From RGIG4097 sp964599875 (lineage in GTDB: Bacteria > Bacillota > Clostridia > Christensenellales > CAG-917), in assembly GCA_964599875.1 (NCBI GenBank), contig CAZRHE010000004.1, forward strand, positions 1-64,000: a stretch of 64,000 nucleotides of DNA, in the 5' to 3' direction. Below the pieces are notes generated by a model, which searched no databases, had not been told where the DNA came from, and was given only the letters and a program-made list of their open reading frames with translations. The position numbers and the translations under genes were made by a program. Below are positions 1 to 7,294 of the stretch, piece by piece; the stretch's first letter is position 1, and each line of letters starts with the position of its first letter.

Positions 1-39
1 CGCAAGTACGCGCTTTGCTTTTCTTCCGTTTTTCTTCAT
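1..39 (-). CDS. N-terminus of a gene cut by the left window edge
   Basis: Thirteen codons are visible, reading MKKNGRKAKRVLA, a lysine/arginine-rich start such as precedes a signal peptide or membrane helix. An AAGGAG ribosome binding site lies nine bases before the ATG, and a plausible promoter lies about 100 bp upstream. The base composition is backbone-like rather than island-like. The product cannot be named from so few residues. Confidence 0.55.
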   Translation of the reverse strand, partial: MKKNGRKAKRVLA

Positions 40-88
40 CTTTTCTTTCTCCTTAATCATTCGTGTGTATTCGCGCCCAAATCCGACT

Positions 89-99
89 TCAAAAAGCAC
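89..99. repeat. Candidate left attachment-site copy (11 bp)
   Basis: TCAAAAAGCAC occurs here and again at 6137-6147, as direct repeats bracketing the AT-rich island that carries the tyrosine recombinase. It is short and A-rich, and backbone-like sequence continues to about 165, so this could be chance. Confidence 0.2.
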
Positions 100-137
100 T
101 GTTTAAACGCCTTTTCCTGCCCGATTTCCGCACCCTC

Positions 138-166
138 ATCTTACTATGCCACTCCTTAAAACGCAA
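138..166 (-). promoter_or_regulatory. Promoter for the left-edge gene
   Basis: TTGCGT, a 17 bp spacer and TAAGAT on the minus strand. It would start transcription near 131 and give a leader of about 90 nt before the gene beginning at 39. The promoter sits exactly where backbone-like GC gives way to the AT-rich island. Confidence 0.4.
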
Positions 167-423
167 GTGTTTTTATTGGTTTTGCAGAAAAAATTTTATG
201 ATGATAATGTATTCCGTTTAACATGTGCTAAATTCTCATGTAATCCTCTCTAAAAAAATTTTGGTATTATTACTAAAATATTACTTCTTATTAAATCACT
301 CTCCATGCTTTGAGGAACAGTGTGTTTTTATATGTAATACCATTACATAGTTTGTTTAATACGACCTATTAGTCAATATAAATATCAACAATTCCAACAA
401 ATCAAATAATGTTGTATTGTTAG
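167..423. other. AT-rich intergenic island end
   Basis: About 250 bases of very AT-rich DNA downstream of the last gene of the island operon. No open reading frame, strong terminator or RNA structure was recognised. It appears to be the non-coding left end of the integrated element. Confidence 0.3.
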
Positions 424-1197
424 TTAAATATTGATTATTGTTCCATCATTAGGTATAACTATATTCCCCGAATAATCTTTTCTTAATTCTGCCATGTATC
501 TTTCTATATCATATTTGTATGGCGATATCCTATGAACGGGTATAAAATTCTTAATATGATATTTTTCTAACAAAGGTGCAACTTGGCTACATAACGTATG
601 GCCTCCAGCCAATTGCGGAAAATCACTCGTTGCAGCGACATCGTGAATCAAGAAATCTGCATCTTTGTTATCTTTAATTATTTGCTCATCTACTGCTGTA
701 TCCGATGTGTAGGTAAATATCTTGCCCATCGCGCTAGTACATGTAAAACCTAAAGTATGAGGACTATGATTAGATTTGAAAAAAGAAATCTCGCTATCCC
801 CAATGATTATTTTTTCTTTTTCTGTTTTCGCAATATATTCAAGCCCAGCAGGTTCAACCAACATAGGATACGGTATTCCTACATAATTTTTAATTGCTGT
901 TAAACATTGTGGAGACGAAATGATCTTTATCGGCAGATTTGTTTTCTCAAATATCCCTGGCGCATAAAAATAGCGATAAAACAAAAACGAAGGCAGCCCT
1001 GCAATGTGATCCCCATGTGAATGCGTTACAATAATATGCGTAATAGACATCGGATCAACATTCGCTTTTATCAGCCCATGAACAAGATTTGTTCCACAAT
1101 CAACCAATATTTTTTCGCCCGAATCCAGATCAATTATAAACGATACTGTTTCGCCTATATCTGATGCCATCCATACTCCGTTAAAAATAATTTTCAT
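424..1197 (-). CDS. Metallo-beta-lactamase-fold hydrolase, RNase Z-like
   Basis: A 257-residue MBL-fold enzyme. The metal-binding HSHGDH signature lies at residues 59-64, a conserved Asp is in a TSDTA segment near 165, and later histidines sit in HDVAA and PVHRIS. The overall order resembles the RNase Z/BN and cyclic-nucleotide phosphodiesterase branch (COG1234-type), so a phosphodiester is the likely substrate, but whether RNA, a small nucleotide or another ester is unknown. AAGGAG lies seven bases before the ATG. It is the last gene of the five-gene island operon, 11 bp after the preceding stop. Base composition is much more AT-rich than the backbone. Fold assignment is secure; substrate is not. 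Confidence 0.85.
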   Translation of the reverse strand: MKIIFNGVWMASDIGETVSFIIDLDSGEKILVDCGTNLVHGLIKANVDPMSITHIIVTHSHGDHIAGLPSFLFYRYFYAPGIFEKTNLPIKIISSPQCLTAIKNYVGIPYPMLVEPAGLEYIAKTEKEKIIIGDSEISFFKSNHSPHTLGFTCTSAMGKIFTYTSDTAVDEQIIKDNKDADFLIHDVAATSDFPQLAGGHTLCSQVAPLLEKYHIKNFIPVHRISPYKYDIERYMAELRKDYSGNIVIPNDGTIINI

Positions 1198-1208
1198 AAA
1201 AGTTCTCC

Positions 1209-2240
1209 TTATAAATAAATTGTTGGATTAATTATCATTTCTACTGCATCCTCAAACGGATATTGCAATAAAACATCCTGTGTAGAATAAATTCCAATAG
1301 AATCATAATTCTTTATCACTTTTTTTATTATTTCTTTTGTTAAATCAAATTTAACTCCACTTACATCAAAAAGTGGCTGGTTGACTAAACATAAACATTT
1401 AATTAATAATTCTATTTTTTTTTCAAACCGTATTGATTGATATTTCTGCGTATATTCTTTAATAATTCTCTCTAAGTTTTTAACAATACATACTACTGCA
1501 TCCAAAAATAGATTCTTGCTATTCCCATATTCATCTATAATTTCAATACAGTATCCACACAGTTGATTATTTATATCTATTATTGACGAATAGTTGCCGA
1601 CCATATCAAATTTTAGGTCTAATTTATTATAGACTGAAATAATATGAATTTCCTTAATCGGGAATACTTCATCCTCATATATATAAGGTGAAAACAAATT
1701 ATTATAGTTCCTTATAATAATAGTTTTATCTACATCATCAAATGTGAAGATATCCCCACATGTCGTATGATTATCAAAATATAGGATTTCGCTACATGCT
1801 CTAAACAATGTTGTAAGTTTTGCAATTTGTTTTTTTTCGTGGTCTGAAGTCAATTTTGTAATATGGAAAACATTATTATTGTACTTTGAAATATATGCAT
1901 CGGTTAGAACCGCACGCTTTTTAATGGCCAAATTAATAGTTTTTAAAAAAATTTTGGCGGTTTCATCTGGATTAATAATATGATTTTGTTTTATTGCCAT
2001 CTGAAAATTATGCGCAACTTTAATACATTCAGATGGATATATTTTTGCTTTCATAATATCGCTCTCTTTTATTTGATTAAGCACATTATAAACCGAGCGA
2101 CAATAATCTTCCCCTAAAATTCCTAGAATTTTTAGTCTATCTGGCATATTATCTACCACATCCGAATCACTATGATTTATTGTTGTATATCTAGAATCAA
2201 TCAAAATTTGTTCTAAATTCTCATATGGTTCCAATTTCAT
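1209..2240 (-). CDS. Unrecognised 343-residue protein of the island operon
   Basis: I do not recognise this family. The start at 2240 is chosen because GGAGA lies just upstream; a longer start at 2258 would place that site inside the gene. The reading frame overlaps the end of the swivelling-domain gene by 20 bp, implying translational coupling. The protein is soluble, lysine/isoleucine-rich, without signal peptide or transmembrane helix. The N-terminal half is predicted helical, the middle (about 150-250) has beta-like stretches, and the C-terminus is helical again. Its position next to a phosphohistidine domain suggests, by inference only, that it could be the substrate-binding subunit of a split phosphotransfer enzyme. 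Confidence 0.75.
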   Translation of the reverse strand: MKLEPYENLEQILIDSRYTTINHSDSDVVDNMPDRLKILGILGEDYCRSVYNVLNQIKESDIMKAKIYPSECIKVAHNFQMAIKQNHIINPDETAKIFLKTINLAIKKRAVLTDAYISKYNNNVFHITKLTSDHEKKQIAKLTTLFRACSEILYFDNHTTCGDIFTFDDVDKTIIIRNYNNLFSPYIYEDEVFPIKEIHIISVYNKLDLKFDMVGNYSSIIDINNQLCGYCIEIIDEYGNSKNLFLDAVVCIVKNLERIIKEYTQKYQSIRFEKKIELLIKCLCLVNQPLFDVSGVKFDLTKEIIKKVIKNYDSIGIYSTQDVLLQYPFEDAVEMIINPTIYL

Positions 2241-2547
2241 ATATTTCTCCAGTTCCATTTTTTGATTTTACAAAAACATTAGTCCCATCAGCCAAATCCA
2301 TTATACCTTTAACGCCAACCACACATGGAACACTCATTTCTAATGCAAGCATGGCTAAATGACATGTGCATCCTCCTGTTTCACATATAACACATTTTAC
2401 CTTATCAAACAACAAAACAATGTCCGGGGTCGAATACCTTAAAACAACTATTTCATTGCCAACATCATTAAAACATTCCTCAATATTATTAACTTTTTTT
2501 ATTTTCCCTTGAAGCGTAAAATCAAAAACCGCACTGCCTATCAACAT
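2221..2547 (-). CDS. Stand-alone PEP-utilising-enzyme mobile (phosphohistidine swivelling) domain
   Basis: A 108-residue protein that is essentially one domain of the PEP synthase/PPDK/rifampicin phosphotransferase type. Residues 55-75 hold a glycine pair followed by TCH and a downstream SVPCVVGV stretch, matching the family pattern GG-x-T-S-H-A-A then G-x-P-x-V-V-G. His63 would be the phosphorylated histidine; the usual Ser before it is Cys. The tail DGTNVFV also fits the fold. Normally this domain is fused to ATP-grasp and substrate domains in one chain; here it is free. GGAG lies seven bases before the ATG, one base after the previous stop. Domain call is good; the pathway is unknown. Confidence 0.72.
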   Translation of the reverse strand: MLIGSAVFDFTLQGKIKKVNNIEECFNDVGNEIVVLRYSTPDIVLLFDKVKCVICETGGCTCHLAMLALEMSVPCVVGVKGIMDLADGTNVFVKSKNGTGEIYEIGTI

Positions 2548-2548
2548 A

Positions 2549-3343
2549 TTATTCTCCGAAAATTATTTTAATATTTTCTTTAAGATCCTCCATTCTAGAA
2601 GCATCCGCTTCTGAAATATCCGATTTGATTTGTGAATAAACCTTATCTATTACTTCTTTATTATCAATAATTTCAGATGCCTTCCATAGCATGTCGAACC
2701 AACTTTGATAAACTCTAATCATTACTTCGTTTTCAACTATACAATAATGTTTAGGAGTCGAGGTGTCATAAGGTGTCCTTATTACTAAATACATATTATC
2801 AATTATGTAAAAAGAAGCGAAGGGGATCGTTGAAACGCACAACGCAAAGTTTGAATCATTCCCTTTTTTTTGACTTTTTTTTATAAATTGAGCTATCGTT
2901 TCAAAATTTTTTGCACTTATTGTAGTTAAATATCTTAATTTAATATTTTTTTTACTGACAAAATCATCAAGAAGTTTATACATCGGTCTTCTTGCATCCT
3001 TTACCTGTGTTCTTATTTTGGTATCCAATGATACAAAATCCACTGTATGGTTTTCTCCGCTTTGAATTAGTTCTCCAACTTTTATTGCACATTTATCTAC
3101 CGAATCAAAATCATAAACAGCCGAATGCTTTAACTGATTTAACTGCAACTCTTGACTTTTAACTATTTTTTCTAAATATCGATCAAAATCAAAAACAAAT
3201 GTAATGATTAATAGCGTTATCAAACCGCATATGATGCCCTCAAAAACAGAAATCGTTTCAATCACACCGACTATTATAGATAGCACTAACGAAACCACAA
3301 GCGTAGCAATTGTTATCCAATGCTTTTGTAAAAACTCCTTCAT
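2549..3343 (-). CDS. Two-helix membrane protein with PLD-like C-terminal domain
   Basis: A 264-residue protein. The start at 3343 makes an ATGA overlap with the upstream gene and has GGAGGG nine bases before it; the longer start at 3361 would place that site in the coding region. Two transmembrane helices (about residues 8-28 and 33-52) are followed by a helical linker and a cytosolic domain of about 190 residues. That domain contains a FYIIDNMYLVI beta-hairpin and a C-terminal helix, reminiscent of phospholipase D-like folds found in membrane-anchored bacterial proteins, but no HxKxxxxD catalytic motif is present, so it may be a binding or scaffolding version. It could anchor the operon's complex at the membrane. 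Confidence 0.65.
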   Translation of the reverse strand: MKEFLQKHWITIATLVVSLVLSIIVGVIETISVFEGIICGLITLLIITFVFDFDRYLEKIVKSQELQLNQLKHSAVYDFDSVDKCAIKVGELIQSGENHTVDFVSLDTKIRTQVKDARRPMYKLLDDFVSKKNIKLRYLTTISAKNFETIAQFIKKSQKKGNDSNFALCVSTIPFASFYIIDNMYLVIRTPYDTSTPKHYCIVENEVMIRVYQSWFDMLWKASEIIDNKEVIDKVYSQIKSDISEADASRMEDLKENIKIIFGE

Positions 3344-4068
3344 TTTGTGTACTCCCTCCAAGCTTCATTCTTGCTTAAGCCGTACCTATTATTTACCGAA
3401 TAATATGTGTAATAAAGATTTGAAAAGTTAAAAGTTTGATTAGCTCCATAAATAAACTCATAATATCCTCTGTTTTTATAACAAGCTCGTGTTACTTCAG
3501 TTACAACAAACCGATACGCTTTCGTTTTACGATATGGATTATTTGCTCCGTGTTGCACGCGCAAAGAATAGATATCTGTAGTCAAAGAAATAATATTATT
3601 AGAATCACCTCCGCCATCAGTTAAATCCCTTGTGTTTACCGTATCTGGAATTATTTCTATACTCAAATCACCATCTCCACTAGAAAACACGACACCAGAA
3701 CAACAGTCGTTTGTTTTCTGTATCATATTTATAAATGTAACAGAATCTTCATCTTCAATTTTTTCTACCTTAGCAAATAATTCATCCACCGTTCGTATCA
3801 AAACAATTTGTCGCCTTTTATGAGCGCCAACGATAACAACAAAGAACCAGCGCCCTCCCAATACAATATTAATTGCGTTTTTTTGAAGTAATAGGGCGTC
3901 CCCTGAAATAATATAATGCTCTACACATCTACCCGAAAACAATGCTGATTGCAAAATTCTTAAACCTTCAATACGTTCGTTTTCTTTTTCTGCTTTAGTA
4001 ATTATATTCCAATCATCGGCATGATATTTCATATTCGGAACAACCGGCTGCATATTATTCTTAATCAT
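3340..4068 (-). CDS. ATP-grasp/PEP-synthase-like protein, partial fold
   Basis: A 242-residue protein, first intact gene of the island operon. GGAGGGAG lies eight bases before the ATG at 4068; earlier ATGs lie before this site. The central part resembles the C-terminal half of the nucleotide-binding ATP-grasp domain of PEP synthase-like enzymes: a VRTVDEL-like IRTVDELF helix near residue 95, then CCSGVVFSS, then an acidic-strand IEIIPDTVN followed by RDLTDGGG, where PEP synthases carry a GV-F/IE-glycine/SG-PD succession. The usual N-terminal VRSSA loop is not visible, so activity alone is uncertain. The C-terminus is rich in Tyr and Asn. The assignment is by pattern only; a profile search is decisive. 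Confidence 0.5.
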   Translation of the reverse strand: MIKNNMQPVVPNMKYHADDWNIITKAEKENERIEGLRILQSALFSGRCVEHYIISGDALLLQKNAINIVLGGRWFFVVIVGAHKRRQIVLIRTVDELFAKVEKIEDEDSVTFINMIQKTNDCCSGVVFSSGDGDLSIEIIPDTVNTRDLTDGGGDSNNIISLTTDIYSLRVQHGANNPYRKTKAYRFVVTEVTRACYKNRGYYEFIYGANQTFNFSNLYYTYYSVNNRYGLSKNEAWREYTK

Positions 4069-4069
4069 T

Positions 4070-4480
4070 TCATATTCTCCCTCCATTACTTTTGTATCTA
4101 GAATTGCGAGCAAAATATCCAAACAGTTTTACTAAAATCTCCGTACATCCTTTAAAACCAATTGATAATAGAATTTCCTTCCCATCAATCCATTTATCAC
4201 AATCAGCAAATTTTTCATCGTAACACTTTATTAATCATAACAGACTCATAAAATGTTCAATTATAAAGACCTTCTTTCGCCACTTTTAAAATCTTATCAT
4301 TATCTGTACTAATAGCACTAACAACATTATATAATAGTCAGTACAGCCACAAAATATATATAAGCATTACGTAATCCTAGTTTTTGTGCATCTGTTCTCA
4401 TTAAAACAAATAGGGAAATAAAAGATGCTTGAAAAGAGCGACATTATCTGTTTGTCATCTCTCTCATAATAATACATTAA
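4070..4480 (-). pseudogene. Eroded gene upstream of the island operon
   Basis: Coding-like segments are spread over different frames. The clearest is a 54-codon stretch (4070-4234) ending in TGA one base before the next gene's start, as if it were the previous operon member. It has no ATG and is closed upstream by a stop. Before it, another frame reads a segment around VSAISTDNDKILKVAKEGLYN minus its last residue, and further upstream a frame beginning MYYYERDDKQIM. Together they suggest a gene of about 130 codons broken by several frameshifts. I cannot name the ancestral product. Confidence 0.35.
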
Positions 4481-4559
4481 TCGCCTTGCTTTTGGTCAAT
4501 TATAGGACTATGCGCAAACTAATATGTTTATAGACTGTTTTGTCTAATTCAAAATAATA

Positions 4560-4753
4560 ACAAAATAAAGGGCATGGCTTCGCCCTTTCGCGCACATGGG
4601 AATGCACTACCTCAAACACTTCTTATTTCCACCGTCACGCTTGCCGAGACAAATTCCTACGAGCATTAACAACAGGCATCTTGCAATGACACTTGCACTT
4701 GCGAAAATGTTTCGACAATTTCTCGCAAAGTAACGCATCAAGTGCCACCCTAC
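4560..4753 (-). ncRNA. Candidate structured non-coding RNA, about 190 nt
   Basis: A minus-strand unit bounded by a near-consensus promoter and an intrinsic terminator, with no convincing reading frame. Its GC is close to one half inside a region of about 30 percent, typical of structured RNA. Predicted pairings include GGCACTTG with CAAGTGTC enclosing a hairpin with TTGCGA/TCGCAA arms and a TGT-CGAA-ACA tetraloop. Size is similar to 6S RNA but I do not recognise a 6S, tmRNA, RNase P or known riboswitch signature. It lies between the recombinase gene and the island operon and reads toward the operon. Confidence 0.5.
4562..4589 (-). terminator. Intrinsic terminator of the candidate ncRNA
   Basis: AAAGGGC and GCCCTTT arms around an 8-nt loop, followed on the minus strand by a T-rich run (TTTATTTTG). 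It ends the putative ncRNA before the island operon. Confidence 0.6.
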
Positions 4754-4759
4754 GACATT

Positions 4760-4787
4760 ATTATACCAAAAATGTGATGGATTGCAA
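4760..4787 (-). promoter_or_regulatory. Promoter of the candidate ncRNA
   Basis: TTGCAA, a 16 bp spacer and a perfect TATAAT on the minus strand, placing transcription start near 4753, exactly where the GC-rich structured segment begins. Confidence 0.6.
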
Positions 4788-4821
4788 TACCCTCAAACAA
4801 AAAACACGATTTTTTTGAAAG

Positions 4822-4843
4822 TTTCATATGCCATAATATGAAA
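4822..4843. repeat. Inverted repeat beside the recombinase gene
   Basis: TTTCATA and TATGAAA arms with an 8-bp centre, about 80 bp beyond the end of the integrase gene. No T-run follows on the minus strand, so a protein-binding or recombination role is as likely as termination. Confidence 0.3.
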
Positions 4844-4923
4844 TATATACCTTATATAATGCGGTTGTAAGGTAATACACAGCCAATTCATAAGTTGCAT
4901 ATCGCTTACTTATCGAAGGATGA

Positions 4924-5871
4924 CTAATGTGCATCGCATTTGCACAACTTTCCGAGACGATTCATCATGTCCTTTTTATGTTCCAACAAACTGTGCGCAT
5001 AGCGGTTTAGCGTCATAGACGCATTTTTGTGTCCGAGTATCTCTGAAAGTGTTTTCACATCCATTCCGCACTCGATAGCCCGCGTCGCAAACGTATGCCG
5101 CAGAGCATGAAAACTGCGATACGGAATGCACAAATCTTTAAGTAACGATTCGAAATTCCTTTGATAAGTTCGAACTGAAATCGGTTTGCTCTTTTTCGAT
5201 ATAATACAATTCGCTCCTCCGATTTTTTTCATTCTTTTTAAAATGGGGATTATTTGTTTAGGCAATGGTATTTCTCGGCAAGACGTAGACGTTTTAGGCG
5301 AATCGATTATTCGCATAAACTCACCGCTTTCACTTTTACAATCATAGCATGTCTTTGTAACGAAAAGCATCCCTGACGCAAAATCGATATCGTCCCATGT
5401 AAGCGCAAGCAATTCACCTATTCTTAAACCCGTATACAAACATAAAACTATACCATACATATACGGATGCTTATCATCGGACAGCACAGCCTTTTCAATC
5501 ATACGCTGCTCTTCAACGGTAAAACATTCTATGCGTTTTTCAGCGGTTTTAGGGCGCTTTATGCTATTCGCCAAATTAGACGAAACGAGACCCAAATCGA
5601 ATGCCGTACGCAACGAATTTTGAACTACGGTTATTACTGAATTTACCGTGCTCGTCGAAAGCCCTCTACCCGTCGCTTTATTCCCGAATAACAGTAACTC
5701 GGTTACGAATTTTTGTAATTCTATCCGTGTCAGTGCGCCTATCTCGCTATTCCCCAATTTCGGATTGATATGTACACGCACAATCGTTGAATATTGATCG
5801 AAGGTACGACGTTTGTTTGCGATTTTAACATAATTGTTCAGCCATTCATCCAGCCAATCTTTATATTTCAT
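4924..5871 (-). CDS. Tyrosine recombinase / phage-type integrase
   Basis: A 315-residue site-specific recombinase that would catalyse integration and excision of the island. The N-terminal SAM-like core-binding domain (about 1-110) has the DQYSTIVRVHINPKLG pattern, and the catalytic domain carries the full set: Arg150 in TGLRIGE, His255 and Arg258 in HALRH, His281 in LGHKN and Tyr291 in LNRYAHS. The start at 5871 has GGAG eight bases upstream; an ATG at 5904 lies before it and is less likely. No excisionase gene is visible nearby. Its low GC matches the operon between 424 and 4068, so both probably arrived together. Confidence 0.92.
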   Translation of the reverse strand: MKYKDWLDEWLNNYVKIANKRRTFDQYSTIVRVHINPKLGNSEIGALTRIELQKFVTELLLFGNKATGRGLSTSTVNSVITVVQNSLRTAFDLGLVSSNLANSIKRPKTAEKRIECFTVEEQRMIEKAVLSDDKHPYMYGIVLCLYTGLRIGELLALTWDDIDFASGMLFVTKTCYDCKSESGEFMRIIDSPKTSTSCREIPLPKQIIPILKRMKKIGGANCIISKKSKPISVRTYQRNFESLLKDLCIPYRSFHALRHTFATRAIECGMDVKTLSEILGHKNASMTLNRYAHSLLEHKKDMMNRLGKLCKCDAH

Positions 5872-6005
5872 TTCGATTTCTCCAAATTCAAGCAATATCT
5901 TCATCGTAATATTATCAGTTTGATTCTCGCTTAATTTCTCATATTCTCTTATTCAACGATGCAGTTATAGCACGGACTATTCTAAATTTCCCTGTGTAAT
6001 TATTA

Positions 6006-6031
6006 AAAAGTCTTCAATCGTTTAGACTTTT
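6006..6031. terminator. Hairpin between integrase and rpsI, possible terminator
   Basis: AAAAGTCT and AGACTTTT arms separated by 10 bases, followed by TTTTTAAT on the minus strand. It could stop read-through from rpsI into the island. The remaining bases from 5872 to 6138 show no gene. Confidence 0.4.
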
Positions 6032-6136
6032 CTTTGCACGCTATTTACAAATATTATTACCATTATTAAACTAATCCATTCTTTTTGTCTTATATTAGTT
6101 TCATATTGGGATTTTGAGCGCACGGCAAAAGTATAA

Positions 6137-6147
6137 TCAAAAAGCAC
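6137..6147. repeat. Candidate right attachment-site copy (11 bp)
   Basis: TCAAAAAGCAC, identical to 89-99, lying in the left arm of the rpsI terminator. Tyrosine recombinases often use such conserved transcript ends as targets, but the match is short. Confidence 0.2.
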
Positions 6148-6167
6148 CGAAACGATCGGTGCTTTTT
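6139..6167 (-). terminator. Terminator of the rplM-rpsI operon
   Basis: AAAAAGCACCG and CGGTGCTTTTT arms with a 7-nt loop, 29 bp after the rpsI stop codon, with a T-run on the minus strand. Confidence 0.75.
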
Positions 6168-6195
6168 GCTGTTGATTTCTTCTTTGGTAAAACGG

Positions 6196-6612
6196 TTAAC
6201 GTTTGCTGAATTGAGGTGCTTTACGTGCTTTGTGGAGACCGTATTTCTTACGTTCTTTCGCTCTGGGGTCACGGGTGAGGTAACCTGCTTTCTTGAGGAC
6301 GGAACGATATGCTTCGGTGTCTGCCACGCAAAGTGCTCTTGCGATACCGTGACGGATTGCGCCCGCTTGACCGGTCATGCCGCCGCCGTAGACGTTGACT
6401 GCGACATCGAATTTGTCTTTGGTGGAGGTGAGAACGAGGGGTTGTTCGACGATCATTCTCATGGTATCAACGGGGAAGTAATCTTCGAAAGTACGGCCGT
6501 TGATGACGATATTGCCTTCGCCGCCGGGGATAAGACGAACTCTTGCAATTGCTTTTTTACGTCTGCCGGTGCCGAGATATTGAACTTTTTTCGCTGCTTT
6601 TTTAGTCGCCAT
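6196..6612 (-). CDS. rpsI: Ribosomal protein S9
   Basis: A 138-residue 30S subunit protein, slightly longer than the usual 130 because of a lysine/alanine-rich N-terminal extension (MATKKAAKK). The S9 core is clear: YLGTGRRKKAIARVRL, the GGGMTGQAGAIRHGIARAL segment that faces the decoding centre, and the RKKYGLHKARKAPQFSKR C-terminal tail that reaches the P-site tRNA. It follows rplM by 10 bp, the universal rplM-rpsI pair, and ends in a strong terminator. In many Firmicutes this pair follows ecfT-truA; here those genes are 26 kb away. Confidence 0.98.
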   Translation of the reverse strand: MATKKAAKKVQYLGTGRRKKAIARVRLIPGGEGNIVINGRTFEDYFPVDTMRMIVEQPLVLTSTKDKFDVAVNVYGGGMTGQAGAIRHGIARALCVADTEAYRSVLKKAGYLTRDPRAKERKKYGLHKARKAPQFSKR

Positions 6613-6622
6613 AATTCACCTC

Positions 6623-7087
6623 TTACTTCAATACGAGAGTTTCAGGGCATTGTGCCTGATGATTGTGTTCGCTGCCTGCATAGGTGCGAAGTTTCTTAAG
6701 CATTTGCGCGCCGAGAGTGTTCTTGGGGAGCATGCCTTTGACTGCTTTGTAGACGACGAATTCGGGTTTTTCGCTCATGAGTTTCTTATATTGAATCTCT
6801 TTGAGTCCTCCGATGTAACCGGAGTGATAACGATAGTACTTGTCCTCGAGTTTTTTGCCGGTGAGAACGACTTTGTCGCAGTTGATAACGATGACGTGGT
6901 CGCCGCAGTCGACGTGAGGAGTGTATTCGGGTTTGTTCTTGCCTTTGAGAATGGATGCGACTTGGGATGCGAGTCTACCGAGAACCATACCGGTTGCGTC
7001 GATGACGTACCATTTGCTTTCCACTTCGCCGGGCTTTGCCATATAAGACTTATTGTTGTTTGCCATGTTGGACAAATCTTTGGCCAT
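6623..7087 (-). CDS. rplM: Ribosomal protein L13
   Basis: A 154-residue 50S assembly protein, about ten residues longer than usual owing to an N-terminal extension. Diagnostic parts are the KWYVIDATGMVLGRLAS opening, GDHVIVINCDKVVLTGKK and the VKGMLPKNTLGAQMLKKL motif. GGAGG seven bases before the first ATG supports the full-length start, although an internal Met at residue 8 exists. The gene is preceded by a strong promoter and a structured leader that probably mediates autoregulation by L13. Confidence 0.98.
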   Translation of the reverse strand: MAKDLSNMANNNKSYMAKPGEVESKWYVIDATGMVLGRLASQVASILKGKNKPEYTPHVDCGDHVIVINCDKVVLTGKKLEDKYYRYHSGYIGGLKEIQYKKLMSEKPEFVVYKAVKGMLPKNTLGAQMLKKLRTYAGSEHNHQAQCPETLVLK

Positions 7088-7205
7088 AGCGGACCTCCAA
7101 ATTTTTCAGTATTTTTTCGACCGATCACGGTCATAGGACGACGTCCCTCTATATAGACTGCGGTTCAAGGGGCTAGTTCTCCCCGCAATAGACTTCTATA
7201 AATGC
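7088..7205 (-). promoter_or_regulatory. Structured leader upstream of rplM, L13-leader-like
   Basis: The transcript between promoter and gene can form a nested stem (TGCGG with CCGCA around GG/CC pairs), a GGGACG/TCGTCC hairpin, and a perfect GACCG-TGAT-CGGTC hairpin just before the ribosome binding site. Firmicute rplM genes are known to carry autoregulatory L13 leaders; position and size fit that class. I did not compare it with the family model. Confidence 0.55.
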
Positions 7206-7211
7206 TTGATA

Positions 7212-7240
7212 ATAATATTAAATAACGAAAAATATGTCAA
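7212..7240 (-). promoter_or_regulatory. Promoter of rplM-rpsI
   Basis: A perfect TTGACA, a 17 bp spacer and TATTAT. It is among the strongest promoter matches in the window, as expected for a ribosomal protein operon. Confidence 0.8.
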
Positions 7241-7294
7241 GCAATTTTCGACACCTTTTCGTTATTTTCCTCGCTTTCGGGAGAAAATTTACGA

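Noticed and set aside
4560..4753. 6S RNA, retron msr-msd or tmRNA as identity of the candidate ncRNA
   Set aside because: Size fits 6S, but I could not build the closing stem with central bubble; there is no reverse transcriptase for a retron and no tag reading frame for tmRNA.
6650..7156. Open frames opposite and overlapping rplM
   Set aside because: They are shadows of the ribosomal protein gene and its leader, without motifs or ribosome binding sites.
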